Part shown: piece by piece, positions 47,427-59,710 of the stretch
Position numbering within the stretch: position 1 is the stretch's first letter
How the letters are laid out: each line of letters starts with the position of its first letter
Assembly: GCA_030267565.1 (NCBI GenBank)
Contig: BRXU01000017.1
Location: 2,636,501-2,700,500, forward strand
Source: Pleodorina starrii
Taxonomy: Eukaryota > Chlorophyta > Chlorophyceae > Chlamydomonadales > Volvocaceae
DNA: 64,000 nucleotides
Direction: 5' to 3'
The notes under the pieces: generated by a model
What the model saw: only the letters and a program-made list of their open reading frames with translations
Databases searched by the model: none
What the model was told of the DNA's origin: nothing
Made by a program: the position numbers and the translations under genes

Positions 47427-47460
47427 AGGGGCGCTGGAGAACGGCAAGAAGTTGAGCTGA
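44467..47460 (+). CDS. Membrane-anchored dual-specificity protein phosphatase
   Basis: Cys-based phosphatase of the DSP superfamily, resembling the plant DSP-related group (At4g18593-like); substrate unknown. Exons 44467-44679, 45323-45453, 45875-46005, 46339-46420, 46851-47460 join in frame to 388 aa. Exon 1 encodes two hydrophobic segments (about residues 3-25 and 39-62), so the enzyme is probably membrane-bound. The catalytic domain covers about 116-245: WYIGGWPWSGSELPS, CTCELPR, PVWDTQAPP with the likely general-acid Asp, then KPVYVHCAHGHGRSALLL. The last holds the CX5R loop with nucleophile C186 and R192. The Cys codon itself is split by intron 4 (TG/C). RPRVHLNRRQRKAL follows, then a disordered Ala/Ser/Gly tail of more than 120 residues with no known domain. 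Confidence 0.92.
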
Positions 47461-50278
47461 GCCGGGCTTCCTAGGCCCGCAATGTCAGCTCGTGCCGCTC
47501 ACCGCGTGAACTGTTCAAGTAAAGCTTGGCATTACGTTACGTTACGTTTCGGCGCGTTTTTATTTCTGGATGTGGTCGCTGCTGTTTCGGCTTTGTCTCT
47601 ATCACTGGATCACTGGTGCCTGCATGCCCGAGGCGCGGAGGCAGCGATGGAGGTATGGGGAGGGGGGGTTAACATGGGGACGGCTGAGGGGGCAGGCACG
47701 GCGACAGGCAGGCACGCAGGAAGGCAGGCATGTTAAGAGAACCCTTTATTTACCGGTGTAAGTATCAGTTTGTTACGATATTTGCCTCCGCAACGCAGTC
47801 GGCAAGTCCAGGTGAACCTAGCAGGTTGCTGCTTTGTTGTACAGGTGTGCGCGTGGTGAGGTGTGTCGCGTATGTACCGGATGCACCCGGCTGTACGGGT
47901 TTTTGTGAGCCAGGGCGAGAGCCAAGGGCCAAAGGGCGGTGTCTGACATGGGGGCGGACAGCGCACCCGTGTTTGATGTGAGAGCAGAGTGGCAGAGGAT
48001 ACCTATTGAGGCGTGCGTGAGAGGAGAGGAGGGGAGGGGAGCGCCGGGCGTTTTTTTGTTTTTTTCTTTCCGCCGCCGCCCACCCGCCCGCCCGCCGCCG
48101 CTCCGAGCTCCGAGTATCGGTGTCCCGGTACTGACGTGGATGGATGATTGGATAGTCCAGCAACAGATTACCACATAATACCACACGGCAAGACACGGCA
48201 AAGACAGGGGTCCCTTGTGCTTGCAGTGATCCACACCGTAGGATGGCCCGGCCGGAAGGCAGGCAGGTAGGTGGTTAAGGCGGTTGAGGGTTGGCAGTTA
48301 ACCTCGTGTGCGGGACCCAGGGTTACGGTAGTCTGGACATGTGTGAGTGCCCTTCACTGCACATGACAACGGTCCGCCTAGCGCCACGGGCTGTACAACT
48401 CGATGCACGTCCTGGGCAGTCTCCCCAAACCGGCTCGACACGTGGCGGGTCTGCAGCCTACTGGAACAACAACAGCAACATCAACAACTTATCGGGGTTG
48501 CGGCGTCGGGAACAGACAACAGAGCAATGGAAGAGGAGGTGCTGCGGTTAGTGATGTGGGTTTCTTGCGTAGGGAGCAAGGCGGGTGTTTGTTGTCTGGG
48601 AGGTGTGGACGCCATCGAAACCTGCCCTAACCTGATCAACTGTATCACGGCGTCGCGCGTATGAGATCCTGTGGAAGGCAAAGTGAAACAGATTTGAGGC
48701 AGATTTCGATCGCGCTCCCGGCAGGACCCCTTGCTATCAGGCGAGAATTCCCTGCTTGCTATGCAGTTAGTAAGGTTTGTGGGGCCTAACGCGGATGACT
48801 CCGCGGGTTTGCGCCAATGTGGCTTAGGACGTGTCGCGTTCCGTCGCGACCCTTCGCGACTCCTCGCGACTAATGGTGCTCTTATGCTTGGTTTCCCCCG
48901 TACGCTCTTTCGGAGGCCGTTTCAATTTTCGACGATCCTAGACGGTGCCCGTTGCACATCTCGCAAGTGTGTGCGCTTTTGCGGAAAACAATTGTGCATG
49001 TCATTGAAGCCCTCTTTTCAAGTCCCCACGCAAGCGTAATGAAAAACTGCGCGCTGCGCCTGGGGCTAGCCCGTGTGACCGACCCATACAGATGATACGC
49101 GCTATTCCTGTTTGAACATGTACACGCCAGTGCCTGTCCGCGGCCCTAAATGACAGCGACTCCTGACGATACTGTAACCGAATCCTAAGCTTGCGCGTCT
49201 CTTTTCTGTCTCCGGCCTTTCATGAAGCCTGGTATACTTACAAAGCAAGGTAACTCAGTGGGGTCTTTACTTGCGAAAAAGCAGAAAAGGCGATGTACGG
49301 CGGATTTGGGAGTTGGACGAAGAATCGACCCGTCGCATTGGAGACACCGCTTGAGTTGGAGCAGGAAAACAAAAGTACAAGCACAAGGACAAAAAATAAC
49401 TTGCGGTTGTAAGTTTCTGCGAAACGTTTAGGTGACAACCCGCACACAAGTCATTGTTTCGTCCTATCTCTCAGCGGGCCCACAGCTGGCGCTCACGCTT
49501 TCAGACTTGGGAGCGTTGTACAGGTAAGGAAGGCCCCAACGCGCGCAAAGCCAACGCCAACACAGCGAGCGCCAACTTGCACAGGCGACGTTGGGCAAGT
49601 ACTCGACTGTCCCCGCACCGCCCACGAATGGACAGACTGCAGCATATGACTGTAAGCACACATCCAGCTGCTGAACTTAGCTCTTGTCTGCCCCTCATCG
49701 TGCGAGCCGCAGCCTTCACGGAACTCTCCTCTCGCTTGACCTAAACACACCGAACGCGGCGCACGCAGAAGAGTGCTGCAAGCATCGCAAGGTGCGTATG
49801 TGTTCAGCGCGGTAACGATCGCTTAAGGGTTTCGCTAACACGCGGGAGCGGTGCCGCGAGCGAATGTACGCCGCGAGGAATGAAGCGGGCCCTGGTACCA
49901 ACAGCACCGGTTAAGGCGCTGAGCGGCGTTTGCCTCTCTCATGAGGGTTGGGAACCAGCGCCGTCCCTGGCGCCTTGGCTTGACAAGCACTGCGGAAGGG
50001 AAGCGGCGGGGTTGGGGGTCAGCGGCCCGGAACAAAGGACGCCCTTGCTCCGTAGCGGGACAAGAATAATTTCATATCTTATACAGTCTTGCATGTTCCG
50101 CGCAGGATAACGCGGTATTTTCCCCGAGTCGACGCGACACCATCGTTTATTCGTCTCGTAGCGGTAGACAACTCCATCCTTCAACTAACGCTGGGAACCT
50201 ACAACCGGAGCAGAAAGCGCAATATCGGCGCGCCTCGGGCTCGGTCATATTCCGTTGCCGCGCGGTATCCAGCGCGAC
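47461..50278. other. Long gene-free interval
   Basis: Starts with the phosphatase 3'UTR. From about 48.7 to 50.2 kb base composition is more AT-rich and open frames are short with no coding bias. It must also hold the promoter and 5'UTR of the ePHD gene. No RNA gene or mobile element recognised. Confidence 0.55.
47757..47761 (+). terminator. TGTAA polyadenylation signal for the phosphatase
   Basis: About 300 bp past the stop codon. Confidence 0.7.
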
Positions 50279-53200
50279 ATGGAGCTTCCGCTTCAGGCTG
50301 CACATGGTCGACCGCGACCACGACAGGGGCAGTATTGCGGAGGCGGTGATTATGATCTCCTCGCCTGCCTCGCGGACGCGGCCGCCGCTGCTCCGTTGCG
50401 CGCCCCGGCATCGCAAGCAGGCTCGCAACAACAGCGACAGGCGCCCGACCGCGATCTCGGCGCTGCTGCAGCCCAGCCCGGACCCTCAAGCGATTCCCAG
50501 CTGTTGGTTCGGCGATACCCCTCCGCGGGACGGGTCTCTCCGTCACCGCCGGCCGCCGAGATGGATGCTGCCGGCGCTGCAAGCACGCACTCTGAGCGCG
50601 AGGTGCGCGTGACCTGCAACGGGACGCAGGGGACGTTTTTGCTTCCATCCCAGACGGTGCAGTGTCATTGCGCGCGTTGCGCGCCCGACGGCGCGACCGC
50701 AACCAGGGAGAGCCATGGCAATGGCGCCGGCGCCGGTGCCGGTACAACGCAGCAGCAGCCGCATCCGCAGGCTCCCGCTATCACGCCGACGGAGTTTGAG
50801 CGCCACAGCGGCCTTTTGACCGCGAAGAAGTGGCGCAACAGCATCCGACTGGTGCTTGGCGACGGCACCATCACAATCGGAAAGTGGCTCGAACAGCACA
50901 ATATCCTGCCGCGGCCCAAATGCAGCGGCCCTTTGGGATCGCCCGGGCCCGGCGGATCCGGATCCATGGCCGCGATATTTGGATCCGGTGGTTTCGGCGT
51001 CGACGGCTTCAGCCACCCATCGTCGGGGAATGACAGTGGCGGCGCCGGCGGCCACGGCCGCGGCGGTGGCGGGGCCGCCGCTGGCGACCCACATGGCCGA
51101 TGCACGCTGCCGCCGAGCCGCTACCCCGCGTCGGAGTACGTCACCGGGGAGGACGAAGAGTACGACGACGCGGGAGCGCACCTCGGCGGCGGCGCCGCCG
51201 CCGACGGCGCCGGTGCCGACGGTGGCGGCCTGGCGGCCGGCGAGGACTTTGATGGCGCGCTCGACGACGAGGATTACGAGGACGGGCTGTACGGTGACGC
51301 AGCGGAGGCGGCGGGGTGCCGCGGCGGTCGCCGCGGCGCGGCGCAGCGCGGGGGGCGGTCCGCCGGAGGGGGACTGAAGATGTCTTCCGACCGGCGAGGG
51401 CCGGCCCGGGCGACGGGCCGGCCTGGCGGCGGCGGCGGCGGCAGCGGCTCCGGCGCAAGCCGGACGCTGTTGGCGCGGGGGCATCAACGCGGCCGCCAGG
51501 CCGCGGCGGCGGCGGCGGCGCAGCGCGCCGCCGCGCTGGCTGCAGAGCAGCATCACCAGCAACAGCTGCAGCAGCTGCTGTTGCTGCATGGCCGCTGCGG
51601 CGGCGGCGGAAGCATGGTGGGGATGGTGGGCAGCAGCGGCCCGGGTGCCGGCGGCGCGGGCCGGCGCGGCTCCGCATCGGGCAGTCAGGAGGAGGGCGGG
51701 GAGGAGGACGAGGGAGGCGGAGGCGACAAAGAGCACAGCAGCAGCGAGGGCAGTCCCCCATCCGACGACAGCAAGCGGCGAGGAGGCTCGGGAGGCAGCG
51801 GGGAGGGCGACGGCAGCGGCACGGGCGACGGCGGCGACTCGCGCCGCGCCGCACCGCCGGCTGGCGAGGGGGAGCGCAGGGCCAAGGGTGAGCTTTACGG
51901 GGGCGCGGGGGGCAGGACGATGGGGGGGGGGTACGGTAGGAGCGCGAGGCGCGGCGGCGGCGCGGGTCGGAAGGATATTCTGTGGGTTCCTTTGGGTCCG
52001 CTTCGCCCCTTTTGCGCACTGGAATTTGCATGTCGTTGTCCGCAACCTCCTGACTACACCCATTACCCATTGTGTACTGTGAGATGGAGACCACCCTCTT
52101 GCCCCCGGTGCCCCGTTGCGCGTGTTTTTGCAGACGACCCGCAAGGCTGTGCGCGGCGCTCGGCGCGGCACGGACCTGGCACCGCCAAGGCGCAACAGCA
52201 GCAGCAGCAACAGCTGCAACAACAACAGCAACAGCAACTCCAGCAGCAACAGCAGCAGTACCCCGCTGGTCGCGAGGGCTATGCGGACGCCGCCGCACCG
52301 CAGGTTGGTCCCTCGGGCTGCTGTTGAGTCTTGCACTCGTGTTGTTGTTATTGTTGTTGAAGTTTCGCGGCGGCGTGGTTGTTGTTGTTGCGCGGTGGCA
52401 GGAGCGGCAGGGAGGGGCTTTTGCCGTTTCGGGGTTGGTGCCGCTGACCCTGACGCTGACGCTGACGCCGATACCTCAAGGCGCAACCATCGCCGCTGCT
52501 GCTGCTGCCGCTGCCTTCGTACATACGCTTCTGCTGCCTTCCAACCCACCTCACCTCCCACCTCTCATCTCAACACGCAGGAACGCTCCGCCCGCCACGC
52601 CGCTGCCATCAAGCGTCTCCCTCCCGAGTATCTGACGGGGGCCGAGATCGGGATGGTCTGCAGCAAGCGGGCGCGCACGCGCGCCAGCGGCGCCGGCGGC
52701 GTCGGAGCCGCCGCCGGCGGCGGCGGCGTCGGCGCGTGGGGCCTGAGCGACGAAGAGCTGGCGGCGTTTTACGAGACGGCGGCGGCGGCGCCGCAGGTCC
52801 GCGGGTGGCGCTTCCTGGGCGCCGCCGCGGGCCCAGCGGCGGAGCAGGTACGACGTGGGCGGGAGGAGGGCGCGCACGGGAGCCGTGGGACCAGAGCGGG
52901 GAGCGGGTCTGGGTCTGGGTGTCTGGATCCCATGTCCATGCTGAATCGGCACGGGTTGGGTTGGGTTGGGTTGCCGGTTCTCGGAGAGCACGGGGGACCG
53001 GGCCCTCGCGACCCGGTCCCGCCCGCTGCACTCCCACCTCGCCGGTTCGCCGACGTCGCCTCCGCTGCGGCCTCATCGTTTCTCTTACCCCCGCTCCCCC
53101 CTCTCCCCTCGCTCCGTGTCCACCTCCACGTCCCACCTCCACGTCCTGCCCAGGTCCTCATCAGCGTCACCATCAACGGCCGGACCTACACCGGCGTACT

Positions 53201-56200
53201 GGCACCGCAGCTGCAGCCCCCGCCCTCTCCGCCACTGCTGCCGCCAGCCACCGCCGCAGTCGCCGGAGGCGGCTTCCGCGCTCCCATGGCGGCGCCGGTC
53301 TCGGCCATCGCGACGACGGCGGCGGTTTCCGGCCGGAGGTCCTTTGGCGGCGTCGCGGCCCGCGGACCCGCCATCTCGACCGGCCGCACGAACTTGCCGC
53401 CGCTGGGGCCGTCCAGTCGAATGGGGCTGGTGGCGGGCGCCGCGGCGGTGGCGTCGGCGGCCCCGATGGAGGACGGAGAGGTGGGAGGCGGCGGGCGCGC
53501 GATATATGACGGATTGTCCCTCGCCTTTGCGTTTCGCAAAGGCGAGGGGGAAGGGGCTTTGTGGCTCTCCTTCGTGAAGCGGGGGCTGGCTGGCAGGATG
53601 TCCCGAGATTAGATGTGGAGTATTGGGCAGACGCTGCGATGCGTGCTGGGAAGCTAGATTCATACCGTACTACATGCTCACATGGCGATGTGCCGATGTG
53701 CAGAGGTGTGAAAGGGACCCCATGAAGTGAAGCCCATCGCCCTCCTGAGCTCTCCTCCTCTCGGACTGTCGCCCCCTTGCAGTTTGCTGTGGCCGGCAGC
53801 GAGTCCGCCGAGCCCGCCACCGCCGCCGCCGCCGCTGCCGTACTCGAGGACGAGCTGCCCGATGACGGCATGCCGCCGGACTGCCCCCGCTGCGCGCTCT
53901 GCCGCCGCTGCGCGTCGCCGGTGCTCGCGCTGCCGCCCCCCGCGCCATCCGCCGCGGCGGCGCCGCTCTCGCCGGTGCAGGCAAAGCCGCCGGCCGCCGC
54001 CGCCGAGGGCGCTGCTGCGCCAGCGCCGACGGCGGCGGCAGAGGCGCCGGAGCCGAGCCCGCAGGGCAAGGCCGCAGTGGCAGAGGCGGAAGAGGCGGCG
54101 CCGCCGCCCCTCGACTGTTCCTGCATGCCTCCATGTGAGGAGAAGCGCAGCGCCAGCGGCAGCGCTCCCGGGGCGGAGGCGACAGCTGCCGCTGGCTCCG
54201 GTACGACAGGCACTGGCGAGACGTGTTGCGGCGGCGGCGGCGGCGGGGAGGACGGATCGGCCGCGTCGTCGGGCGCCAAGGAGCCGTCGCCGGGGTCCTG
54301 CAGCGGCGGCGACGTCAAGGCCGAGGCCGCCGCTGCGGCGGCGGCGGAGCCGCCGCCGCCACCGACGGCGCTGGCGCGGGCGGTCAAGGGAGAGGTGAAG
54401 AGCGAGGGAGACTCGGCTGCGGCGGCGCCGGGTCCGGAGGCGTCGCGCACTTGTCGTCAGACGGGTTGTGGGCTGGGCCCGCTGGTGGAGGTGCGGGGCT
54501 GCCTGGGGGACGGCGCGAGTGCGGGCGCGGCGCCGGCGGTGGTGCAGGTCCACTCGCAGTGCGCGCTGTGGTCGCCCGAGGTGTTTGTCATCGGCGGCAG
54601 CATGGTGAGCTGGGGCCGGGGCGGGACCGAGGGGCGGGGGAGGGAGCGCGAACCGAGGGTCGGGGAGCCTGCGTCCGTTGGCTTCATGATGCCGCTGGGT
54701 GACTGCTCGGCTGGTCCCACTCGATGGCATGTCCCAAGATCCCTCATGCAAAAATCCCCGACGCCTTGCGCGCCTCCTTCGCTGTTTGCTCAAGAGTGCC
54801 AACCCCCCCGTCCGTGCGCGCCCCCATCATCCCGCCTTAACTTCCCGTCTCAGCTGCGCCGGCTTTGCCGCCCTTTTGCTGGAAGATATACTCGTATGCG
54901 CTGCGCCGCCTTGACCCCCCGCCTTGTCCCCGTGCCGTACTGCATCGTGCCCGCCCTGCAGTACGGCGTCCCGGCGGTGATCAAGCGCAGTCGCGGCCAG
55001 CGCTGCGCCCACTGCGGCCGCTGCGGCGCCAGTCTGTCGTGCTGCAGCGGCAAGTGCGGCCGCACCTACCACCTGCCTTGCGCCATCGAGGCCGGCGCCT
55101 TACTCGTGGTGGGTCGACACGTTTGTTTGTGTTTGTGTGTTTGTGTGTTTATAGGTGCATGTTTATGTGCATATATATGTATGTATCAAATATATAAAAA
55201 CCTAAAAACCCTTGCAAACCCTAGCACCGGTCAGCTGCCTTCCTTTTCTCGCTCAGCTCAGCCCACATCTGCCTCGTCCTCTGCATGCCTCCCTCCACCT
55301 ACCTCCACACCGGGGTATGCTGCTGCTTGATCCCACAGGCAGAGCCGTACTCGATGGCGTGCCCCATGCACCGCACCGCCGCCGCCCCCCACACCGCCTC
55401 GTCCGCCGGCCCCGCGAGCGGCCGCCTGCCGCCGTCGCGGCTGCGCCCCGCGCCTTCACAGGAAGCCTCCCAGTCAACCGCCACCACCACCGCGACCGCC
55501 GCCGCTGCCGCCAACCCCGCCGCCGCCGCCACGCCCGCCGCCGCCGCCGCCACAGGCGGTGCGGCGCATGCGCAGGGCCAGCAGTCTCAGGCCCCGTCTC
55601 AAATCCAGCAGCAGCAAGTGCCGTTGCCGCTGTCGCTCCAGCAAGCTGTCGGGCGCAGGGTCGTACTGCCGCCACTGGCGACGGCGGCGGCGGCGGCACC
55701 GCGCTTCGGCGACGCCAGCGGGCTGCCTGCTCTCATGATGCTGCGGGCACAAGCCGACGGCCCACAGGCCAAGGGGAGCACTCCGCCGCCGCCGACGGCG
55801 GCGGCCGTGGCGGCGGCGGCGGCCGCCATGCCGCCGCCGCGTGCCGCGGGCGCGGTACCCAACCCGCCGGCCGGCGGCGCCGCTGGCGGCGCGGACAGCG
55901 TCCAAGCCAGAGATGACGGCGACGGTGGTACGGCGGAGCAGGTTGCGGTGGAGTCCGACGGCGAGGCGCCGGCGGCGAAGCGCCCGCGGGCTTCAATGGA
56001 CGCGGCCGTGTGGCGCAGCGCCGGCGAGGCGCCGGCGGACGGCGACGACGGCGCCGGCGCCAAGGCCGCCGCGGCGGAAGCGCTGGTGCCTTGGCCGCCG
56101 AGCCAGGGGCCAACCGTGTTTGAGCGCCGGGCTGCGGCTGCCGCCGCGGCAGCGGCGGCAACCGCCGGCGGAATCGCGATGCTGGCGGGACTGTACAGCG

Positions 56201-57913
56201 GCGGCGCCGCCGCTGCTACGGCCGCCGGCATCAGCAGCTCACAGCTGGAGATGTCGCTCGCGTCTGAGGGCGCGGGGGCGGCAAGCCAAGGACCGAGCGG
56301 CGCGGGCGCCGGTGCCGGCGCGCCGCTCCAACGTAAGCGGCCCTGGGAGGCCGACGCGGCGGAGCAGGAGGCCGACGCGGCTGCCGTCGCGGCGGCGGCG
56401 GCGCCGGCGGCGAGCGACGTGCCGTCGCAGCAGCGGCCCGCGAGCCGCGGCCGCGAGGGCACGCCGGCATGCGGCCTGCCGCCGCCGCCGCCGCGCCAGC
56501 AGCCTTCGCCGGCGGTGCTGGCGGCCGCGGCGGCCGGCACCATGCCGCCGATGTTTCTGGCCCGCGGCAGCGGCGCCGCGGCCTCCGAAGTCACCGGCGG
56601 CGGCGCCGCCGGAGGCGACACGCTGGGCCTGGGCTTGGGCTTGGGCCTGGATCCCGCCAGCGGGCTGCACCTTTCCCACGCCTCCGCCCTCAAGCTCCTG
56701 CAGCAGCACCCGCAGCTCGGGGGGGCGCTGCCGGAGGGGGTGGCGGCGATGCTGCTCGCCCACCACAACCACCTCGGCGGCGGTGGCGGCGGCGGGCTGA
56801 GGCAGAGCGGCGGCGGCGGCGGCGGCGGGGAGGGCTCGGTGGGCAGCCCCGGCTCCACCGCCACGCAGCCCGCTCGCGGCATGCCCGGCGGCGGCGGCCG
56901 GCCGCGCCACCACCACCATCACCACCACCACCACAACCACAGCAACCACCACAACAGTCAGTACGCCGCCGCCGCGCCCGGCGTCAGCGCCAGCACGGCA
57001 AGCGCCTCGACGGGCACCGGCTTTGACGAGTCGCCGTCGGCGGCGGCGGCGGCGCACTTCCACTCGCTGGCGGCGGCGGCGGCGGCGGGGCCGCCTGGCG
57101 GCGGCGGCGGTCTGATGCACCAGCACATGCTGCCGCGCGCCGCTCGCAACATCGAGTCTCTACTGCCCAGCCGGCCACTGCTGCACAACCCCTACGTGCC
57201 CAGCAGCGGCGACCCTTCCGCCGATCTGACGCTGTCCAAGATTGCGCAGAACGGCTCCAGGGAGGTGGAGGCGGAGCTTCTGGGCGGAACCACGGGTCGC
57301 GCGGGGCACTCGGGGCGCTGCGCCGTCTGCGTCATCCAGCGCAAGGGTAAGGCCCAGGGAGGCGGTAGCGGATAGCACGACAGTACGTACTACGTGGTGT
57401 TGCCCTCAGCCGCATTGCCGTCCGCCCGCCACTCGCCTGCCCAACCCAACTCGCCTGTCCGCGCCCCCTCCCGCCATTCACCTCGCCTCGCCTGTCCGCC
57501 TCTGTCCTTCCGCAGGCAAGTGTGGCACGGAGAGCGCCCCCAAGAAGTGCCTCCGTCGTCAGCTGGTGGCGCTGCAAAGAGCCACCGGCGGCACAGGCGC
57601 CGGCGCCGCCGCCAGCGGCGGCGGAATGGGCCTTTACGCCGCCGGCCTCGGCGGCGGCGGCGGCAGCGGCCCCGCCGGCTCCATGGTGACCGACGACACG
57701 GAGGACGCGCAGTACGGCGACGTCGAAGCCGCCGCCGCCGCTGCCGCCGCCGCCGGCGGCGGCGGCGGGGCGATTTACATGGACGAGCGCATTGCCGCCG
57801 CGGCGGCGGAGCAGCGTGCGCGGGAGCGCGCGCGGCGGGAGACGTGGTCTCTGCCGCTGGGTCAGGGCAGCGGCGCGACGGGGAAGCGGCCGCCGCAACA
57901 GCACGCCGTGTGA
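50279..57913 (+). CDS. Large chromatin protein with SAND/TDBD-like domain and extended PHD (ePHD) finger
   Basis: Probable nuclear chromatin reader. Exons 50279-51887, 52134-52303, 52581-52847, 53154-53480, 53783-54604, 54962-55108, 55339-57346, 57516-57913 join in frame to about 1,915 aa. Residues about 108-205 read VTCNGTQGTF, CHCARC, then TPTEFERHSGLLTAKKWRNS, resembling SAND or Tify-domain-binding domains. A poly-Gln exon follows. Exon 3 has ERSARHAAAIKRLPPEYL; exon 4 starts VLISVTINGRTYTGVL. The ePHD spans exons 5-7 (about 1014-1126): CRQTGCG, HSQCALWSPEVF, CAHCGRCGASLSC, CGRTYHLPCAIEAG, then CPMH. Exons 7-8 add hundreds of Ala/Gly/His-rich residues and a Cys-rich motif, CAVCVIQRKGKCGTESAPKK then CLRR. 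No SET or bromodomain is visible. The start is uncertain; a later ATG (MDAAGAASTHSER, near 50562) is equally possible. Confidence 0.85.
52196..52259 (+). repeat. CAG/CAA tract encoding poly-Gln
   Basis: Interrupted CAG/CAA run inside exon 2 of the ePHD gene, encoding three Gln blocks separated by Leu. Confidence 0.9.
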
Positions 57914-58102
57914 TCGTGCCTCCCTGGTGGTGGAGGCGGAGGGTGGTGGCAACGGGGCTTCCCACCTGGGTTTGACTGTCGGCTTATCTGTGTGTTCGCG
58001 AGGGCGCGAGGCCGCCGCTTGGCGCGCTGAGACATGGCGCACCTGGGCCGCGGCCTGGGCCTGGGCCTGGCTCTCGAAGATTCCCTAGGCGAGCGTGTGC
58101 GG

Positions 58103-58302
58103 TGTTGGCGGTGGTGGTGGTGGTGGTGGTGGTGGTGGTGGTGGTGGTGTTGGCGGTGGTGGTGGTGGTGGTGGTGGTGGTGGTGGTGGTGGTGGTGGTG
58201 GTGTTGGCGGTGGTGGTGGTGGTGGTGGTGGTGGTGGTGGTGGTGGTGGTGGTGGTGGTGTTGGCGGTGGTGGTGGTGGTGGTGGTGGTGGTGGTGGTCG
58301 GA
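58103..58302. repeat. (TGG)n array with periodic TGTTGGCGG interruptions
   Basis: About 200 bp of TGG triplets, broken by TGTTGGCGG at 58103, 58148, 58202 and 58259 (spacing 45, 54, 57 bp). It starts about 190 bp past the ePHD stop codon. Confidence 0.95.
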
Positions 58303-58587
58303 GGTGGTGGTCGGAGGTGGCCGGAGGTGCGGCTGCATGGTGCGTGCGGGCACCGCGGGCGGGGTGGGGGGGCAACGTGTTTCCCTGAACTGCGGAGCAC
58401 TGTCCGGGTCCTCGGTCTGCCTGCCCCCGGGGAAGGGGCCGGACCCCGGATCGATCCCGGCATTCGACTAAACTCGGCAGTCGGTTGGGATACGGGGGGA
58501 ATACGGGGCACGCTGTTTGTGTTGTTGTCTGTCGGCTCAGGGGTGCTTCTGCCACCCGTCCTTGGGTGTGGCTCCAAAAGGGGGAGG

Positions 58588-58588
<1 letters not shown>

Positions 58589-58627
<39 letters not shown>
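58589..58627. repeat. (GT)n microsatellite
   Basis: Nearly pure GT dinucleotide run in the downstream flank of the ePHD gene. Confidence 0.95.
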
Positions 58628-58628
<1 letters not shown>

Positions 58629-59705
58629 GGTACTTGAGGACTCCTGGGGTCGGTTCTCGGAAGTGTCGCGCCGGGGCGATCTTTGCGTTGCTGCTGCGGC
58701 GGCCCGCTTGCGCCTTCTCGCTGTATGGGTGCTGTGTGGGCCACGTATGGGCGGCGGACGCAAGGGAGCCCTCGCCGCCCGATGCGGCGGCGCCGAAAAT
58801 GATGCCGGCGCCGACGACTTTTGGGTTTGCCGCAATCGAAGTTTGTTTTTGCCGCAACGCACGGCTGAGAGAGAAAGAGAAAGAGAGAGCGCGGAGGATT
58901 GCGCACTTAACCCGCCCTTCACGGGCCGAGGAGAGAGGGTCTGGAATTGCGCGCACACGTACACCACACACACCCTCCGCGGGCTGAAGAGGGTCTGGTA
59001 CGATTAATGTCGGCAAAAGGTGGGCCCATTGGCTGTCTTGTCGCTGCGGTGGGTGGCTTGGGTCGGTGGGTCGCAGCGGTGATGCGGGCCCGATGAGGGC
59101 TGCTGCGGCGGCGTGTCCCCTGTGTTTCGTATGTTGTGTATGGTGGGGGATGGAGTTCTGATATCAGCTGCGCAAGCAGCGGGCCGCAGCAGCAGAAGCA
59201 GCAACAGCAACGGTTGGAAGTGCGTCGCGCTCAGTCGAGATCGAGGGCATAGATCCATGATTACCCGTGATGAGGTCTTGTCTTGCCCTGCCTTCGAGCC
59301 AGCCTTCCTGGGCGCCGTTCTGGGTCTGTTGTTTGGAATTTTCTGGCTACGGTATAATGTCTTTTTGGACTTTCTGGGCACATCTGTTGGGCCCTCGGGC
59401 CTCGCGCTCGTACTGGAGTACGACAACAGTAATGGGGTTCGGTACACTACGACATCGTTGCACCTACTACGGGAGGTGGCCCGGAGACGCAGCGGTGCCT
59501 GGTGCCTGCCTCCTGCCCTCCGCCTCCGGCCCTCCGCCGGTGTGCACGAACTGGAACTCGTCGCCGCGTGAGTCCTTGCCAAGAAGCTCTCATTGCCGTT
59601 CCCCTGTGTTTCCATGCCCTTGTTTCAAGTCCGTGTTTCCATGCCATGCCCCGTGGTTCCGTTCGCGGTTCTTTGGTTTGGTCTTTTGCTCACGATGCAC
59701 CACGA

Positions 59706-59710
59706 TGTAA
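59706..59710 (+). terminator. Candidate TGTAA polyadenylation signal for the ePHD gene
   Basis: First plus-strand TGTAA I found after the stop codon, giving a 3'UTR of about 1.8 kb. The next is at 63138. Confidence 0.4.

Noticed and set aside
49222..49744. Short plus-strand ORFs in the 47.5-50.3 kb interval
   Set aside because: No coding bias, splice continuity or recognisable motif.
50543..52561. 672-codon minus-strand open frame
   Set aside because: Shadow of ePHD gene exons 1-2; no recognisable motif.
57862..58353. Poly-His / poly-Thr / poly-Pro and poly-Val frames
   Set aside because: Frame translations of the TGG triplet array; not proteins.
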